Source: Ligula intestinalis (Eukaryota > Platyhelminthes > Cestoda > Diphyllobothriidea > Diphyllobothriidae). Taken from it: 64,000 bases of DNA. Numbering within the stretch: position 1 is the first letter of the stretch; every line of letters starts with the position of its first letter. Shown piece after piece: positions 59,801 to 64,000 of the stretch. The position numbers were made by a program, and so were the translations under genes. The notes below the pieces were generated by a model. That model did not search any database and had not been told where the DNA came from. It worked only from the letters and a program-made list of their open reading frames with translations. The stretch spans positions 10,753,518 through 10,817,517 of the forward strand of contig JAYGXS010000008.1 of the NCBI GenBank assembly GCA_036362985.1, read 5' to 3'.

Positions 59801-62086
59801 CCTCTTCGCCGCCACTTGATACCGCGCGTTTAACCCATGTTCTCTTCAATCGACGGCGATGAGAGATTAGACTTGACACTTGGAAAGTAGAACGAGAGGC
59901 CGGAAAATTGAACCGCGGTAAAAAAGAGCATAGGTGAGATCGACTTTTATGGGGACAGAATCAACTTCTGCAAAAGTTGCGGAGCGCGCGACACATTAAA
60001 GGCTACGGCACAGGACCGACCGAATTGAATAAGGGTTGGACGATGCTGGTCTCGACCATTTCTATCGTTGTTAGCCAAAACAGCACAGATCGGCACAGGA
60101 GTCAGAAGAGGTTAGGTAACCAGCAAGTTGTTCGAATTTACTTTGTAATTACCTGGTACTGTCTGATGGCTTCGGTTTGATGCCGTCTGCCAGCGAAGAC
60201 TCGTAGACCTCGTTAAAGGTTCGATTGCCAAGGAACCGAGGCAACTAAATGGTCCGAAATTGAAGGAAAAAAGCAGGAATGATTTGCTTGCATAAAAACG
60301 CGAGGGGATGGCAGTGAACAGAAGAAACGAGAAAAAGACCAACGGTCAAATGTCAACATAGATCTCACTGTGTGACAATTTCTCTCTGAGAACGGCTTCA
60401 GAAAGGGCGCGGGGAGAAAGATAGGAGGCGAGATTAGAAAGAATGCGTGCGTATAAAAATCAGAGCATAATCGCTTCAAAAAAGGTTTTGGAAGTTTGAA
60501 TTCAAGCCAGGTAAGACGAAGACGGTGGCAATATATAGGACATTTTCAAGACATTCATTTTGACCAATCGGTAGGATTGGAACTCACGACGACTGCAATA
60601 GCGAGACTCTGGTACATCTAACACTCTAGCCTCCTGAGCTAAGAAGCTCTACTGGAAGCTGTGAGTTTAATCACACTCGGCCTAGTGCAACGTATGGAAT
60701 AGGCTAATTCTGGTACAGTAAGCTGACTACTGCTCAAGCAGGATTACATGACTGCCGGGTGCACTTACTTAATAGAGTGCGCTCTGGCAGATTTAAATAA
60801 TGCACTTGACCCAATCGCAAAAAAACCGGTGAAACTTCGTACATCAGGTAGTTAGGACGTTAGCTGAACTGAAGCCTTCCGCTGGCTGTCGTGAGCTCGA
60901 ATTACACCGAGTGTTATAAAATTGGGTCAAATGAAAACTTGCAAAGTTTGTTTTAACAAATGAACCATCTCAAGGAAGGACGTTCTTTGGGAAACAAGGT
61001 AACTTTATTCAGTAAATATTTTGACGTTAAGATACCCCGGTTGTCATCAGACTTGAGACGTGGGAAGAAGAATTAAAATTTGATAAGTGTTGGTGTAATT
61101 ATACAGTCATCTGGTGTGAATGCTAATTGGCCGCTGCAATTTACGTCAGTCTAAGGTGGACAAAATTAGAAGTTATAATAGCGTAGTTGCTTTTACGCTA
61201 TTACATGTTCTCAAGTCTGAGGACGACCTGGGGATTCAGCATCGAAAATTTATTTTCCAAAGAACGTCCTTCCTTGAAATTACATTTCTCGGGATGCCTG
61301 CCTTCCAATAAACCATTTCATCAGGAGTTTCTGCGCCCAAGACAGGCCTTCAGTAGTAGTCAGTCGGTAGCAAACTGGTGGCACCTAGGCCGCTAGATTG
61401 CGGGTTGCTTTTCAGCAGTAGTTGCGTAGAAGACTCGATAGCTGGAATCATAGCTGGATGATCTGAAGTTCCGATGGCTGTCCGCCACCAAAATGATTGA
61501 GTGACTTGCATCCGGAGAAAAGTCTGGATCGAGTGGATTTGGGGGGACGGGAGATGTAATTGAGTTTTGGTAACTCTGAAATCGAAACACACGCGTACGT
61601 ACACGCAAGCTGGCTGCTAGCTCACATGCAACAGGTTACATTTAAAGTCTCCTATTTAACCTATATGACAACTATAATACGCATCACAGTCAGACGGAAT
61701 AATTTCAACATGGATTTCCCGACCGGGAGCTGTGCACATATGACTTTAAATAGACTGCGAATGACGGCAAGTAACAGAAGAGATCATCAACAAACTTGTA
61801 GCATGTGTGCTACGTCCAACTAGAGGAGTCGATCTGGTAGAAGAGATAGGTAGATTAGCATTATAACATCTACAGATGACTGCTACGCCAAAATATAGAT
61901 AATACACACAGTTATTCGAGAGCAAGACACAGTGGAAAAAGCGTAAACAAACCAGAAGTTGACTCGTGGACAGATCGTCCATGAGAAGGGATTGTGTTCG
62001 AGAGCACTGCACGCCAAGCTCCCGATGTGTGCCGCAGCATTCCAAGCAGATGAGCACACCCAGGTTTACGCTGACCCATTCAGGAT
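35736..62086 (-). CDS. ASAP: ASAP-family ArfGAP gene, 3' portion (12 exons recognised)
   Basis: This is the span of a multi-exon gene for an ArfGAP with SH3, ankyrin and PH domains, a GTPase-activating protein for Arf small GTPases that links membrane traffic with the cytoskeleton. The exons are 62086-61953, 60244-60153, 58746-58473, 57083-56785, 56679-56565, 52054-51593, 50388-50322, 50157-50030, (one unassigned), 44328-44156, 44053-43948, 38091-37865 and 35819-35736. All assigned junctions have AG acceptors and GT donors, and phases join in frame except across the unassigned gap. The assigned exons total 2161 nt, about 720 residues. Domain order (ArfGAP, basic helix linker, three ankyrin repeats, proline-rich tail, C-terminal SH3) is the ASAP order and no other ArfGAP family has it. 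The BAR, PH and first half of ArfGAP lie upstream, outside or unrecognised. Identity as ASAP is strong; which ASAP paralogue cannot be told. Confidence 0.93.
35960..36190 (+). repeat. Direct repeat D, copy 1 (last ASAP intron)
   Basis: GCTCGCTGATTGGGCTAGAC, AGCATTCCTTACGGTAGAAC and GCCGGACATCTAGTTAC recur at 36428-36640. It lies between the two SH3-coding exons. Confidence 0.82.
36185..36340 (+). repeat. tRNA-derived SINE (family A)
   Basis: The head is GGCCATGGAGTTCTAACTAA and GTAAAGCCGCAAGG, and the body is GGGTATGGTTGGCTGATGAC, TAATAGGCCAGAAATAG and TCTCTCTTATC. It lies between the two D repeats. Confidence 0.74.
36425..36645 (+). repeat. Direct repeat D, copy 2
   Basis: GCTCGCTGATTGGGCTAGAC (identical 20 bases), AGCATTCCTTATGGTAGAAC and GCCAGGCATCTAGTTACCAT. 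A SINE and a PLE 3'-end relic separate the copies. Confidence 0.82.
37265..37640 (+). repeat. SINE family A, head and body split
   Basis: The head (ACCATGGAGTTCTAACCAAC, GGTTAAAGCCGCAAGGG, 37268-37325) and a body (GGCTGGCTGATGGCAGTAAA, ACCAGAAATGG, TCTCCCTTATCG, 37546-37610) are separated by about 200 unrelated bases. They are either two copies or one copy with an insertion. Confidence 0.65.
37865..38091 (-). CDS. ASAP: ASAP exon: proline/arginine tail and first two thirds of SH3
   Basis: The exon first encodes [16 protein letters not shown], then the SH3 domain: [20 protein letters not shown] (ALYDY-type start, acidic RT loop with DELTF), and ends EPDWW, the conserved double tryptophan of the ligand groove. 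The acceptor is CTTTCAG and the donor is GTAAGT immediately after the second TGG codon. SH3 domains bind proline-rich partners; in ASAP the SH3 is C-terminal and binds partners such as FAK and CD2AP-type proteins (family knowledge). Confidence 0.95.
38455..38770 (-). repeat. tRNA-derived SINE (family B), minus copy
   Basis: On the minus strand, GTAGCTCAGCAGTAGAGCGT and TGGCTGCGCAAAAGCCGTGA give the tRNA-like head. An AT-rich body with TTAGTTTAGTTTAG-type text (plus-strand reading) follows toward 38455. It is a different SINE from family A. Confidence 0.72.
38912..39432. mobile_element. pogo/Tigger-like MITE, 521 bp, TA target duplication
   Basis: The termini are inverted repeats of CAGTAGTCGYCGGYTATTAA, extended inward by reiterated TATTAAGCYC motifs for about 100 bases on each side. 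The flanks are TA at 38910-38911 and 39433-39434, the Tc1/mariner/pogo target duplication. The interior has only a short frame with a KLTLDRFFKRVA-like remnant, so it is an internally deleted, non-autonomous copy. It lies in the ASAP intron between 43948 and 38091. Confidence 0.87.
39505..40640 (+). repeat. tRNA-derived SINE (family B), split by a PLE
   Basis: The head is ATAGCCCAGTGATTGAGCGT, TGGCTGTGCAAAAGCC and GCTCGATTCCCACTG (B-box-like), followed by AGCATATTTATCTAACTTTG and TCTAATTAAACTAAAC to 39660. The PLE 39661-40376 interrupts it, and family B sequence resumes at 40377 (CCACAGGAATAGGGG). A second family B 3' part follows at 40440-40640 (AAGTATACTTGTCTAACGCT). Confidence 0.76.
39661..40376 (-). 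mobile_element. Short PLE with 75-bp inverted ends and 12-bp target duplication
   Basis: The ends 39683-39760 and 40303-40376 are imperfect inverted copies (TTTGAAAAGTCAGTTTATT ... AACTTTGCAAAA). The duplicated target TAAACTAAAAGT is at 39649-39660 and 40377-40388. Inside, the minus strand reads [26 protein letters not shown] and [20 protein letters not shown], the C-terminal part of a PLE GIY-YIG endonuclease. It is inserted in a tRNA-derived SINE, which is itself in the ASAP intron between 43948 and 38091. Confidence 0.88.
41190..42250 (+). mobile_element. LTR, family X, copy 2, split by a LINE
   Basis: The left part (41215-41335: GGCCAGGTTCTGAGGT, GTGTCACCGAGGGCGCGACC) and the right part (about 41905-42250: CTGGCCCTTAAATTT, ACGACGCGCTACCGACGACC, CCATCCTGTTCTGCCTTCTC, GTTGACACAGGAACACA) match one continuous LTR at 43050-43520. 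The gap is the LINE fragment at 41345-41905. Confidence 0.78.
41345..41905 (-). pseudogene. LINE C-terminal fragment nested in an LTR
   Basis: The minus strand reads [47 protein letters not shown] and, in another frame, [20 protein letters not shown] then [10 protein letters not shown]. This is the zinc-knuckle and PADLWxxPVEVAxFL tail seen in a class of non-LTR retrotransposons (Jockey/R1-like; class uncertain). Its 3' end carries TATGGC and a (CA)n run. LTR sequence flanks it on both sides. Confidence 0.78.
42690..42810 (+). repeat. Dispersed repeat E, copy 1
   Basis: GGCAACCCTTTGAGTCACGG, CTTTTAGCGCATCATGATAG and CGTCCACGTCACC match 52935-53045 (GGCAACCCTCTAAGCCGCGG, CTTTTAGTTCACCATGATAG). 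The preceding 200 bases show a weaker match. Confidence 0.7.
43045..43530 (+). mobile_element. LTR, family X, copy 3
   Basis: This is the most complete copy: CGGCCGGGTTCTGAGGTTAC, CTGGCCCTTAAATAGCGAGG (TATA-like box at 43187), then a region of repeated CGACGACC and GGACACAGGAC motifs, CTATCCTGTTCTGCCTTTTC and GTTGACACAGGAACACAAAA. Copies 2 and 3 are in the same orientation about 0.8 kb apart, but no gag or pol lies between them. Confidence 0.78.
43948..44053 (-). CDS. ASAP: ASAP exon: acidic segment
   Basis: The exon encodes [20 protein letters not shown] and then DSELPPPAS, an acidic then proline-rich stretch that recalls the DESDDDMDE segment of ASAP1. The acceptor is TTTTTAG and the donor is GTAATA after one base of a codon. 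That base plus TC at the start of the SH3 exon makes CTC (Leu). Reading through the donor would give a stop four codons later; the exact phase match to the SH3 exon argues for splicing. Confidence 0.83.
44156..44328 (-). CDS. ASAP: ASAP exon: linker with acidic helix
   Basis: The exon encodes [20 protein letters not shown] followed by an arginine and alanine-rich run. No named domain is visible. It is bounded by a strong poly-pyrimidine acceptor (TTTTTTTTAG) and donor GTAATA. The reading frame chosen is the only open one and it joins the next exon in phase 0. The assignment to the ASAP transcript rests on phase, strand and position between ASAP exons. Confidence 0.75.
44662..45187 (+). pseudogene. 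Gypsy element: LTR start fused to integrase tail
   Basis: 44662-44757 is the first 95 bases of an LTR. It runs straight into the end of an integrase: [18 protein letters not shown], then in the next frame [20 protein letters not shown], a proline-rich run and [15 protein letters not shown] before a stop. The RSGR-x-V-x-FP-x-RF end is typical of cestode Gypsy polyproteins. Almost all gag and pol is deleted. The 3' LTR follows at 45188. Confidence 0.85.
45188..45495 (+). mobile_element. 3' LTR of Gypsy element (family Z)
   Basis: It starts TGTGGGAGTTTGCCACACTG and repeats 44662-44757 for its first 95 bases. It contains ATTTTCTGGCAGTAAATTTC and ends about CACTGTCTGACC. Its 3' third also matches 8450-8555. 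Confidence 0.83.
45505..45670 (+). repeat. tRNA-derived SINE (family A)
   Basis: The body is near consensus: CTGGGTATGACTGGCTGACG, AAGCCAGAAATGGGAATTCC, AGTCTCCCTTGTCTTTACCG and GCAATAC. The B box is CTAGTTCGAGACTTG. It directly follows the Gypsy 3' LTR. Confidence 0.82.
46070..46530 (-). pseudogene. RTE-like LINE RT fragment
   Basis: The minus strand gives [35 protein letters not shown] (YTDD box) and [19 protein letters not shown]. After a gap it reads [20 protein letters not shown] and [16 protein letters not shown]. It lies in the ASAP intron between 50030 and 44328 and carries stops and a deletion. Confidence 0.82.
47200..47226 (+). repeat. (CAG)n microsatellite
   Basis: Seven CAG units followed by CAACAG, within an ASAP intron. 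Confidence 0.92.
47590..47960 (+). mobile_element. Solo or partial LTR of family Y
   Basis: AACAGCCAATGGGACTGGCC, CCCCTAAATTTGTTGTACAT and CATGAGGCGTAGTTAGACGG match the reverse complement of 20640-20990. TTTGGCGACG at about 47901 follows the LTR and resembles the start of a primer-binding site. It lies in the ASAP intron between 50030 and 44328. Confidence 0.72.
48375..48525 (-). repeat. tRNA-derived SINE (family A), well-preserved head, minus
   Basis: The minus strand reads GAGCCCGTGGTACAGTGGTA (A box) and CCACGGTTCGAATCTTGTGG (B box, GGTTCGAATC), then GATGACTGGCTGTTGATGGC, TAATAAACAAGAAC and CTGCCTTGTCTTTGTCGG. It is head-to-head with the copy at 48560. Confidence 0.82.
48560..48690 (+). 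repeat. SINE family A body
   Basis: GATTGGGTATGAGTGGTTAA, TAGGCCAGAAATAGTCATTT and CAATTTCCCGAG. It faces away from the minus copy at 48375-48525, making an inverted SINE pair within the ASAP pre-mRNA. Confidence 0.74.
48820..48970 (+). repeat. tRNA-derived SINE (family A)
   Basis: The B box GCGGGTTCGAATCTCGAGTG is near perfect, and the body is GGATATGATTGGCTGATGAA, AATAAACCAAAAATGGTC and CCAGTCTCTCTAGTGTC. Confidence 0.82.
49500..49595 (+). mobile_element. PLE-type 3' end
   Basis: The text GAGTTCGAAACGTCAGGTGA, AATAAAAG and TTGTTCTAACGATCGC matches the recurring PLE 3' terminus in this window. Upstream (49190-49440) is GC-rich sequence with no readable PLE protein. TATAAATAG at about 49456 is TATA-like but untested. 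Confidence 0.55.
50030..50157 (-). CDS. ASAP: ASAP exon: basic proline-rich SH3-ligand segment
   Basis: The exon encodes [14 protein letters not shown] within a Ser/Ala-rich setting. [12 protein letters not shown] string is a typical class of SH3-binding motif and fits the proline-rich region between ankyrin repeats and SH3 in ASAP proteins. The acceptor is CTCCCCAG and the donor is GTAAGG after GCG. It starts with two bases and ends in phase 0. The next recognised exon needs an incoming phase of 1, so an unassigned exon must lie between 50030 and 44328. Confidence 0.8.
50322..50388 (-). CDS. ASAP: ASAP short exon (67 nt), predicted
   Basis: This is a predicted small exon of 22 codons plus one base, rich in Ser, Pro and Phe ([20 protein letters not shown]). 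It is bounded by a good acceptor (TTTTTCTAG) and a GTCTGT donor. It was proposed because it is the only stretch seen between the two neighbouring exons with start phase 0 and end phase 1, exactly what the flanking exons need. There is no domain to confirm it, so the support is phase and splice sites only. Confidence 0.62.
50690..50992. mobile_element. PLE 3'-end inverted dimer (fold-back, about 120-bp arms)
   Basis: Two PLE-type 3' ends face outward: minus-strand copy 50690-50810 and plus-strand copy 50868-50990. Each arm carries the family end (TTCCCGAGGGAATCC, GAAACGTC-like, AATAAA-like, GTTCCAGTxATCGC). The loop of about 55 bases is unrelated. This is the same topology as the large PLE but with all coding sequence lost. 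It lies between ASAP exons at 51593 and 50388. Confidence 0.82.
51180..51272 (+). repeat. (GGT)n/(GAT) microsatellite
   Basis: A run of GGT with scattered GAT and TGT triplets, about 90 bases, in an ASAP intron. The glycine-rich and threonine-rich frames over it are artefacts of the repeat. Confidence 0.95.
51593..52054 (-). CDS. ASAP: ASAP exon: ankyrin repeat 3 and Ser/Ala-rich linker
   Basis: The exon begins [19 protein letters not shown], an ankyrin-repeat start in which NAGETPL corresponds to ESGETPLDIA of ASAP1. [11 protein letters not shown] matches the EELLTQAL helix that ends the ankyrin block. The remaining 100 or so residues are Ser, Ala, Asp and Thr rich with no recognised domain. 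The acceptor is CCCCACAG at 52055-52056. The donor is GTGTGT after the GGG codon at 51593; an alternative donor GTATGC 20 bases further on is in the wrong phase for the next exon. The 462-nt length is divisible by three. The long plus-strand frame over it is antisense. Confidence 0.9.
52835..53045 (+). repeat. Dispersed repeat E, copy 2
   Basis: This is the second copy of the repeat at 42.7 kb. Both copies lie within ASAP introns and in the same orientation. The element class was not recognised. Confidence 0.7.
53759..53959 (-). pseudogene. PLE GIY-YIG endonuclease domain
   Basis: The frame encodes [20 protein letters not shown] then [17 protein letters not shown] and YTGQT are the GIY and YIG strands, with the CxxC insert typical of PLE endonucleases. 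The frame is continuous with the RT linker upstream. It ends at a TAA (53759-53761) after the residues THTY; the inverted copy at about 55.87 kb has GAA here, so this is a nonsense change. Beyond it the endonuclease continues in frame ([19 protein letters not shown]) to about 53560. Confidence 0.92.
54278..54934 (-). pseudogene. PLE reverse transcriptase core
   Basis: The frame holds [13 protein letters not shown], then [13 protein letters not shown] (motif A aspartate), [15 protein letters not shown] (motif B) and RYVDDTF (catalytic YVDD, motif C), followed by LPFLDVLV and the YRKPTNT motif. These are diagnostic of Penelope-like RTs. The stop at 54278-54280 is an internal TAA where the family normally continues (TNTT then LLSFHSNHP is in frame beyond it), so it looks like a single CAA to TAA nonsense change. 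The element has only about three lesions, suggesting recent activity. Confidence 0.93.
54867..55865 (-). pseudogene. PLE polyprotein, N-terminal domain and start of RT
   Basis: This 332-residue frame is the PLE protein N-terminus running into the reverse transcriptase: [27 protein letters not shown] finger region ([17 protein letters not shown]) and then [20 protein letters not shown], the hallmark PLE RT motif. The frame stops just after RPIV because a short deletion (near 54890) removes the usual residues between RPIV and LAKW and shifts the frame; the RT continues in the next frame at 54934. The first codons run back across the inversion junction, so the true start is probably truncated. 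Confidence 0.9.
55842..56477 (+). mobile_element. Inverted PLE 3' end (endonuclease C-terminus plus 3' UTR)
   Basis: This plus-strand segment encodes [31 protein letters not shown] and [13 protein letters not shown], which is the PLE endonuclease C-terminal half, and ends LAQYPQ-stop. The 3' UTR follows, with GCTCGAAAGCTCAGG, AATAAA and a terminal GTTCCAGTGATCGAC. It is nearly identical to the reverse complement of 53138-53796 and forms the right arm of the element. Confidence 0.92.
56565..56679 (-). CDS. ASAP: ASAP exon: ankyrin repeat 2
   Basis: This 115-nt exon encodes [19 protein letters not shown] then RLLLNVGG, a full ankyrin repeat (G-x-T-x-L-H-x-A-A ... LLL-x-x-G). Its first base joins the CT left by the previous exon to give leucine. 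The acceptor is TTTAG and the donor is GTGAGT after a proline codon, phase 0. A 4.5-kb intron containing an inverted-end Penelope-like element follows. Confidence 0.93.
56785..57083 (-). CDS. ASAP: ASAP exon: ankyrin repeat 1
   Basis: The exon opens [18 protein letters not shown] and contains the ankyrin signature [10 protein letters not shown]. It ends [12 protein letters not shown], equal to the IVDFLVQNS helix of ASAP1. Between these is an insertion of about 35 residues rich in Gly, Ser, Pro and Asn (around residues 40-75 of the exon) that vertebrate ASAPs lack, so the loop between the two ankyrin helices is expanded here. The acceptor is AATAG and the donor GTAAGC, leaving phase 2. The plus strand over this stretch also has an open frame, which is only a shadow. 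Confidence 0.92.
57450..57540 (-). repeat. SINE family B fragment, minus
   Basis: AGCCAACGCTCTAGCGAAC (plus strand) and GAGCCGTGAGTTTAATTACA recall the head of the copy at 38700-38770. Confidence 0.58.
58240..58420 (+). repeat. tRNA-derived SINE (family A)
   Basis: The head is GCCCGTAGCTCAATGGTTTG (A box) and CGGAGTCGAAACTCGAG (B box with one change); the body is GCTGACGACGGCTAATAAGC and CAGAAAGGG. It is in the ASAP intron just upstream of the ankyrin 1 exon, antisense to the gene. Confidence 0.8.
58473..58746 (-). CDS. ASAP: ASAP exon: basic helix and ankyrin lead-in
   Basis: The exon encodes [17 protein letters not shown], the counterpart of the NARKDYITAKYIERRY helix that closes ASAP ArfGAP domains. 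A serine and arginine-rich spacer follows, which is longer than in vertebrate ASAPs, and then [18 protein letters not shown], the start of the first ankyrin repeat. The acceptor is GTTAG and the donor is GTATAT. The exon is 274 nt: one base completes a codon and 91 codons follow. Continuity into the next exon (LLQ then VHAEGFDL) mirrors LLQAYADGVDL in ASAP1. Confidence 0.92.
60153..60244 (-). CDS. ASAP: ASAP exon: end of ArfGAP domain
   Basis: This 92-nt exon encodes [18 protein letters not shown] and then a proline and lysine-rich run. It aligns with the GN-x-x-FN-[DE]-[IV]-M/Y-E helix that follows the arginine finger in ASAP ArfGAP domains. The acceptor is TTTAG and the donor is GTAATT. It enters in phase 0, as the previous exon leaves, and exits with two bases (AG) that join the T of the next exon to make serine. 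No longer open frame covers it, so it is easily missed by ORF scanning. Confidence 0.9.
60590..60775 (-). repeat. SINE family B copy, minus
   Basis: CTCTAGCCTCCTGAGCTAAG, AGCTGTGAGTTTAATCACAC, GGTACAGTAAGCTGACTACT and CAAGCAGGATTACATGACTG follow the order seen at 38720-38860. Confidence 0.65.
60965..61305. mobile_element. PLE remnant with inverted ends
   Basis: The left end (CAAGGAAGGACGTTCTTTGG at about 60972) and the right end (its inverse near 61260-61285) form an imperfect inverted repeat of about 80 bases, including GTCATCAGACTTGAG-like text. The interior (TTGGCCGCTGCAATTTACGT-like text near 61130) resembles the interior of the PLE at 39.8 kb. Coding sequence is essentially gone. Confidence 0.62.
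61953..62086 (-). CDS. ASAP: ASAP exon: central ArfGAP zinc finger and arginine finger
   Basis: The exon reads [17 protein letters not shown] followed by CGTHRELG. The second CxxC pair of the ArfGAP zinc finger is present (CLEC), and the invariant arginine finger sits five residues after its last cysteine (CCGTHR), so the catalytic residue is kept. It ends LSTSQLL, matching the LGTSELL segment of ASAP proteins. The acceptor is CACAG at 62087-62088 and the first two bases finish an Asp codon begun in the previous exon. The donor is GTTTGT directly after the CTG codon. The first CxxC pair should be in an exon I could not find up to 64000. Confidence 0.93.
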
Positions 62087-62748
62087 CTGTGTGAGGGAAA
62101 AGATAAGGCTGAGTTAGGTTGGTTGGTTCAGTAGATGTGAAAACCTAGTCAAGGAAGAAAGGGATAATAAATGGGAAAACGTTTCAGCTTACCCCTGTTT
62201 ATTGCACAGGATGGAAAGACCAATACGGCGAGAATGTGACAAGACAGCCAGAAGGCCTACGAGACAATGTTTCCATGAGTAACTGACACCATATAAGTTA
62301 AATGCTCATCTGGGAAGGTGAGATGGAACCAAGTCTTCAAGGCAGTATAGAACGTCTAAGACAAGCAGCTTATGCTTTTCTGTAGTGGTGTCAGTTTTTT
62401 TCATGCTTCTTCTGTTGTACAATCACCTTAAGTAATTCCTACTAATTTGGCATTCAGAATAGTCTCCAGTTTTCGTTTAATTTATTTAGGCAGTACAGCC
62501 ACGATTAAATCAGCGTGAACAGGTATTCGGAGAATGGACGGCACTAAAAGCCTTAATTATGGTCCACGATGTGTGAGGGAACCATTTGAGATATTTTAGA
62601 ACAGACTCAATAAAGACAGCTGTACCAGGTTAGAAAAACGAGACCTCATTGGTTGAAGCGCCTAATCTCAGTCAGATCAGAATTGTATAAAATGTTGGTA
62701 ACCACAGGGCAATGATCACAGTCTACTACCTCCCAGATATGTCCCTGA

Positions 62749-62985
62749 CAGAACGACTTTGAAAAACAAATTGACTAGTTTACAGTCGGCACTAGATTCT
62801 AAGCACATTGGCGACTTACCTCCGCCTGAGATTGACCAAAGATGCAGAGAATTGAGGCATCGGGTCGATATAAACGCTTCTGTCTCCAGGTCTGATTTGC
62901 ATAATTTTGCAATTTTAAGGAGTGAGCAGAAGGTGGATGCACTTATGACTGCTCATAAGCCTGCCATGCACTCCAGGTGAGATAA
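62749..62985 (+). pseudogene. PLE N-terminal fragment
   Basis: The frame reads TLKNKLTSLQSALDSKHIGD then RSDLHNFAILRSEQKVDAL and AHKPAMHSR. The last block matches the MAHKPASYL segment just before the RT core in the 55-kb PLE. No RT follows, so it is a fragment. Confidence 0.6.
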
Positions 62986-63674
62986 TAAGTATGCACAGAA
63001 AGAGGCATATGACTGCATATACCAGTCCGCTGTGACACAGTGTGGAACCATATCGTTGTGAAGTAGGTAGATTGGCAGAGGCAGCAGGTGTGATACGGCG
63101 TTTACTATTATGTGGGTCTTCGGCAAAAGCGCGTACTAGATGTACTAGATGTGTCCACTTGCTGAAGTGCCAAATCGTTAGAAGTACCTGCCTCCAGTAC
63201 ACAGAGGGAGGACCATCCAGTAACCTTGGCCCAAGAATTCAATCGCACGCAGACACTCATTCGAGCAGACTAGTTACGATCCATTTTGGACGCCAGTTCG
63301 CACGTTTTACGAACACGGGCAATGCGCGTGGCCCTAACCATGCTCCTGGTGCGTCCAGACAGAGCGGTGATAAAAATGCGCAAATTTAGGCACAAAGTTT
63401 CGTCAGGCACCGGCCGCAATCCTCTCAGACGATGACACAGGGCCGCAAGTGAGGCATAGACTCGAAAGATTTATGTTCAGGAGGGTCACCGCAAAACATT
63501 AACGATCCAGTAGTTAGGTTGCCAGTCAGTAAGGATCGCGTCCGGGGTGATCGTAAACTGTAATAACTTGATTGCTAGATTACGCGCCCTCGTGCGGTAC
63601 CACCTCAAAAAATATGTGCAGAATAAACAAACTAACACTGTTGTCAGGAGGCTGTATCGCATACCGCACTTCAG

Positions 63675-63738
63675 CCGGCCTTTTGGAGGAGAAGGAGGAA
63701 GAGGAGGAAGAAGAAGAAGAAGAAGAAGAAGAAGAATA
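63675..63738 (+). repeat. (GAA/GAG)n microsatellite
   Basis: A purine tract of GGA, GAG and GAA triplets ending in about ten GAA units, then AATAAAATG. Confidence 0.95.
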
Positions 63739-64000
63739 AAATGCGCGAAAAGAACCGCTCAAGAAATGAAAATGAAGCATCTTCAGCGGTAGAACTAAAC
63801 AAATCACATACAACATCTTGCACGGCTTTGGAATGTGTTGCAATGTACAACTCATAGTAGATAAACATCACTTTTGTTCAGAGCAAAACTTTGGAGATGA
63901 AAATCAGTTGCTATGACGATGTGGTAAATAATACGATTACAAGACGCAGTCCCAAATCGTCTCTTACGCGTATTAGATCAACCAGATGCACGCAGTCCTA

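Larger units (their letters stand above)
62087..64000. other. Upstream ASAP intron; no further exon found
   Basis: The previous ASAP exon should end in one base (G) and carry a CxxC zinc pair. No such sequence was found on the minus strand here. A PLE fragment and a GAA microsatellite are the only recognised features. Confidence 0.5.

Noticed and set aside
62770..62795. A minus-strand Ser-Ala-Asp-Cys as the missing first zinc ligands of ArfGAP
   Set aside because: It is antisense to a PLE N-terminal fragment, lacks the second cysteine and a donor in the right phase.

Overview
The window is eukaryotic, repeat-rich DNA from a flatworm, most likely a diphyllobothriidean tapeworm (Spirometra/Dibothriocephalus/Schistocephalus-like). 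The genus is an inference from the transposon families present: Penelope-like elements (PLEs) with GIY-YIG endonuclease, RTE-like and CR1-like LINEs, Ty3/Gypsy LTR elements and abundant tRNA-derived SINEs. No bacterial-style operons, rRNA genes, CRISPR arrays or intact tRNA genes were seen.

The one host gene I can support lies on the minus strand from about 62.1 kb down to 35.7 kb. It is the 3' part of an ASAP-family gene (ArfGAP with SH3 domain, ankyrin repeats and PH domain). I reconstructed twelve exons by joining splice-site-bounded reading frames whose phases match. In order they encode the arginine-finger half of the ArfGAP domain, a basic linker, three ankyrin repeats, a low-complexity and proline-rich tail, an acidic segment and a C-terminal SH3 domain split over the last two exons. 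The BAR, PH and first zinc-ligand part of ArfGAP must lie beyond 64 kb. One exon between 50.03 and 44.33 kb is still missing, because the intron phases there do not match. The introns are packed with mobile elements: a 3.3 kb PLE with inverted ends, a pogo/Tigger-like MITE, a PLE with a 12-bp target-site duplication nested in a SINE, LTRs with a LINE nested inside, and many SINEs.

From 1 to 35.7 kb I find no convincing host gene. This stretch holds decayed mobile elements and diverged duplications. It includes a degenerate PLE (4.5-5.5 kb), direct repeats at 1.9/3.7 kb and 5.5/7.1 kb, and an array of about four diverged tandem units of roughly 2 kb (7.9-16.46 kb); the last unit is split by a CR1-like insertion and the first carries LTR insertions. 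Further along are PLE endonuclease fragments (17.2-20.3 kb), a Gypsy protease fragment between LTRs (20.6-22.1 kb), a mariner-superfamily transposase pseudogene (24.5-25.6 kb), an AT-rich gene-free stretch (26-29.4 kb), RTE-like reverse transcriptase remnants (29.5-32.3 kb) and a zinc-finger LINE tail (33.1-34.1 kb).

From 62.1 to 64 kb there is a PLE N-terminal fragment and a GAA-type microsatellite; the next ASAP exon was not found there. Repeat boundaries are estimated by eye and are usually good to 10-50 bases; splice-site positions are read directly from the sequence.
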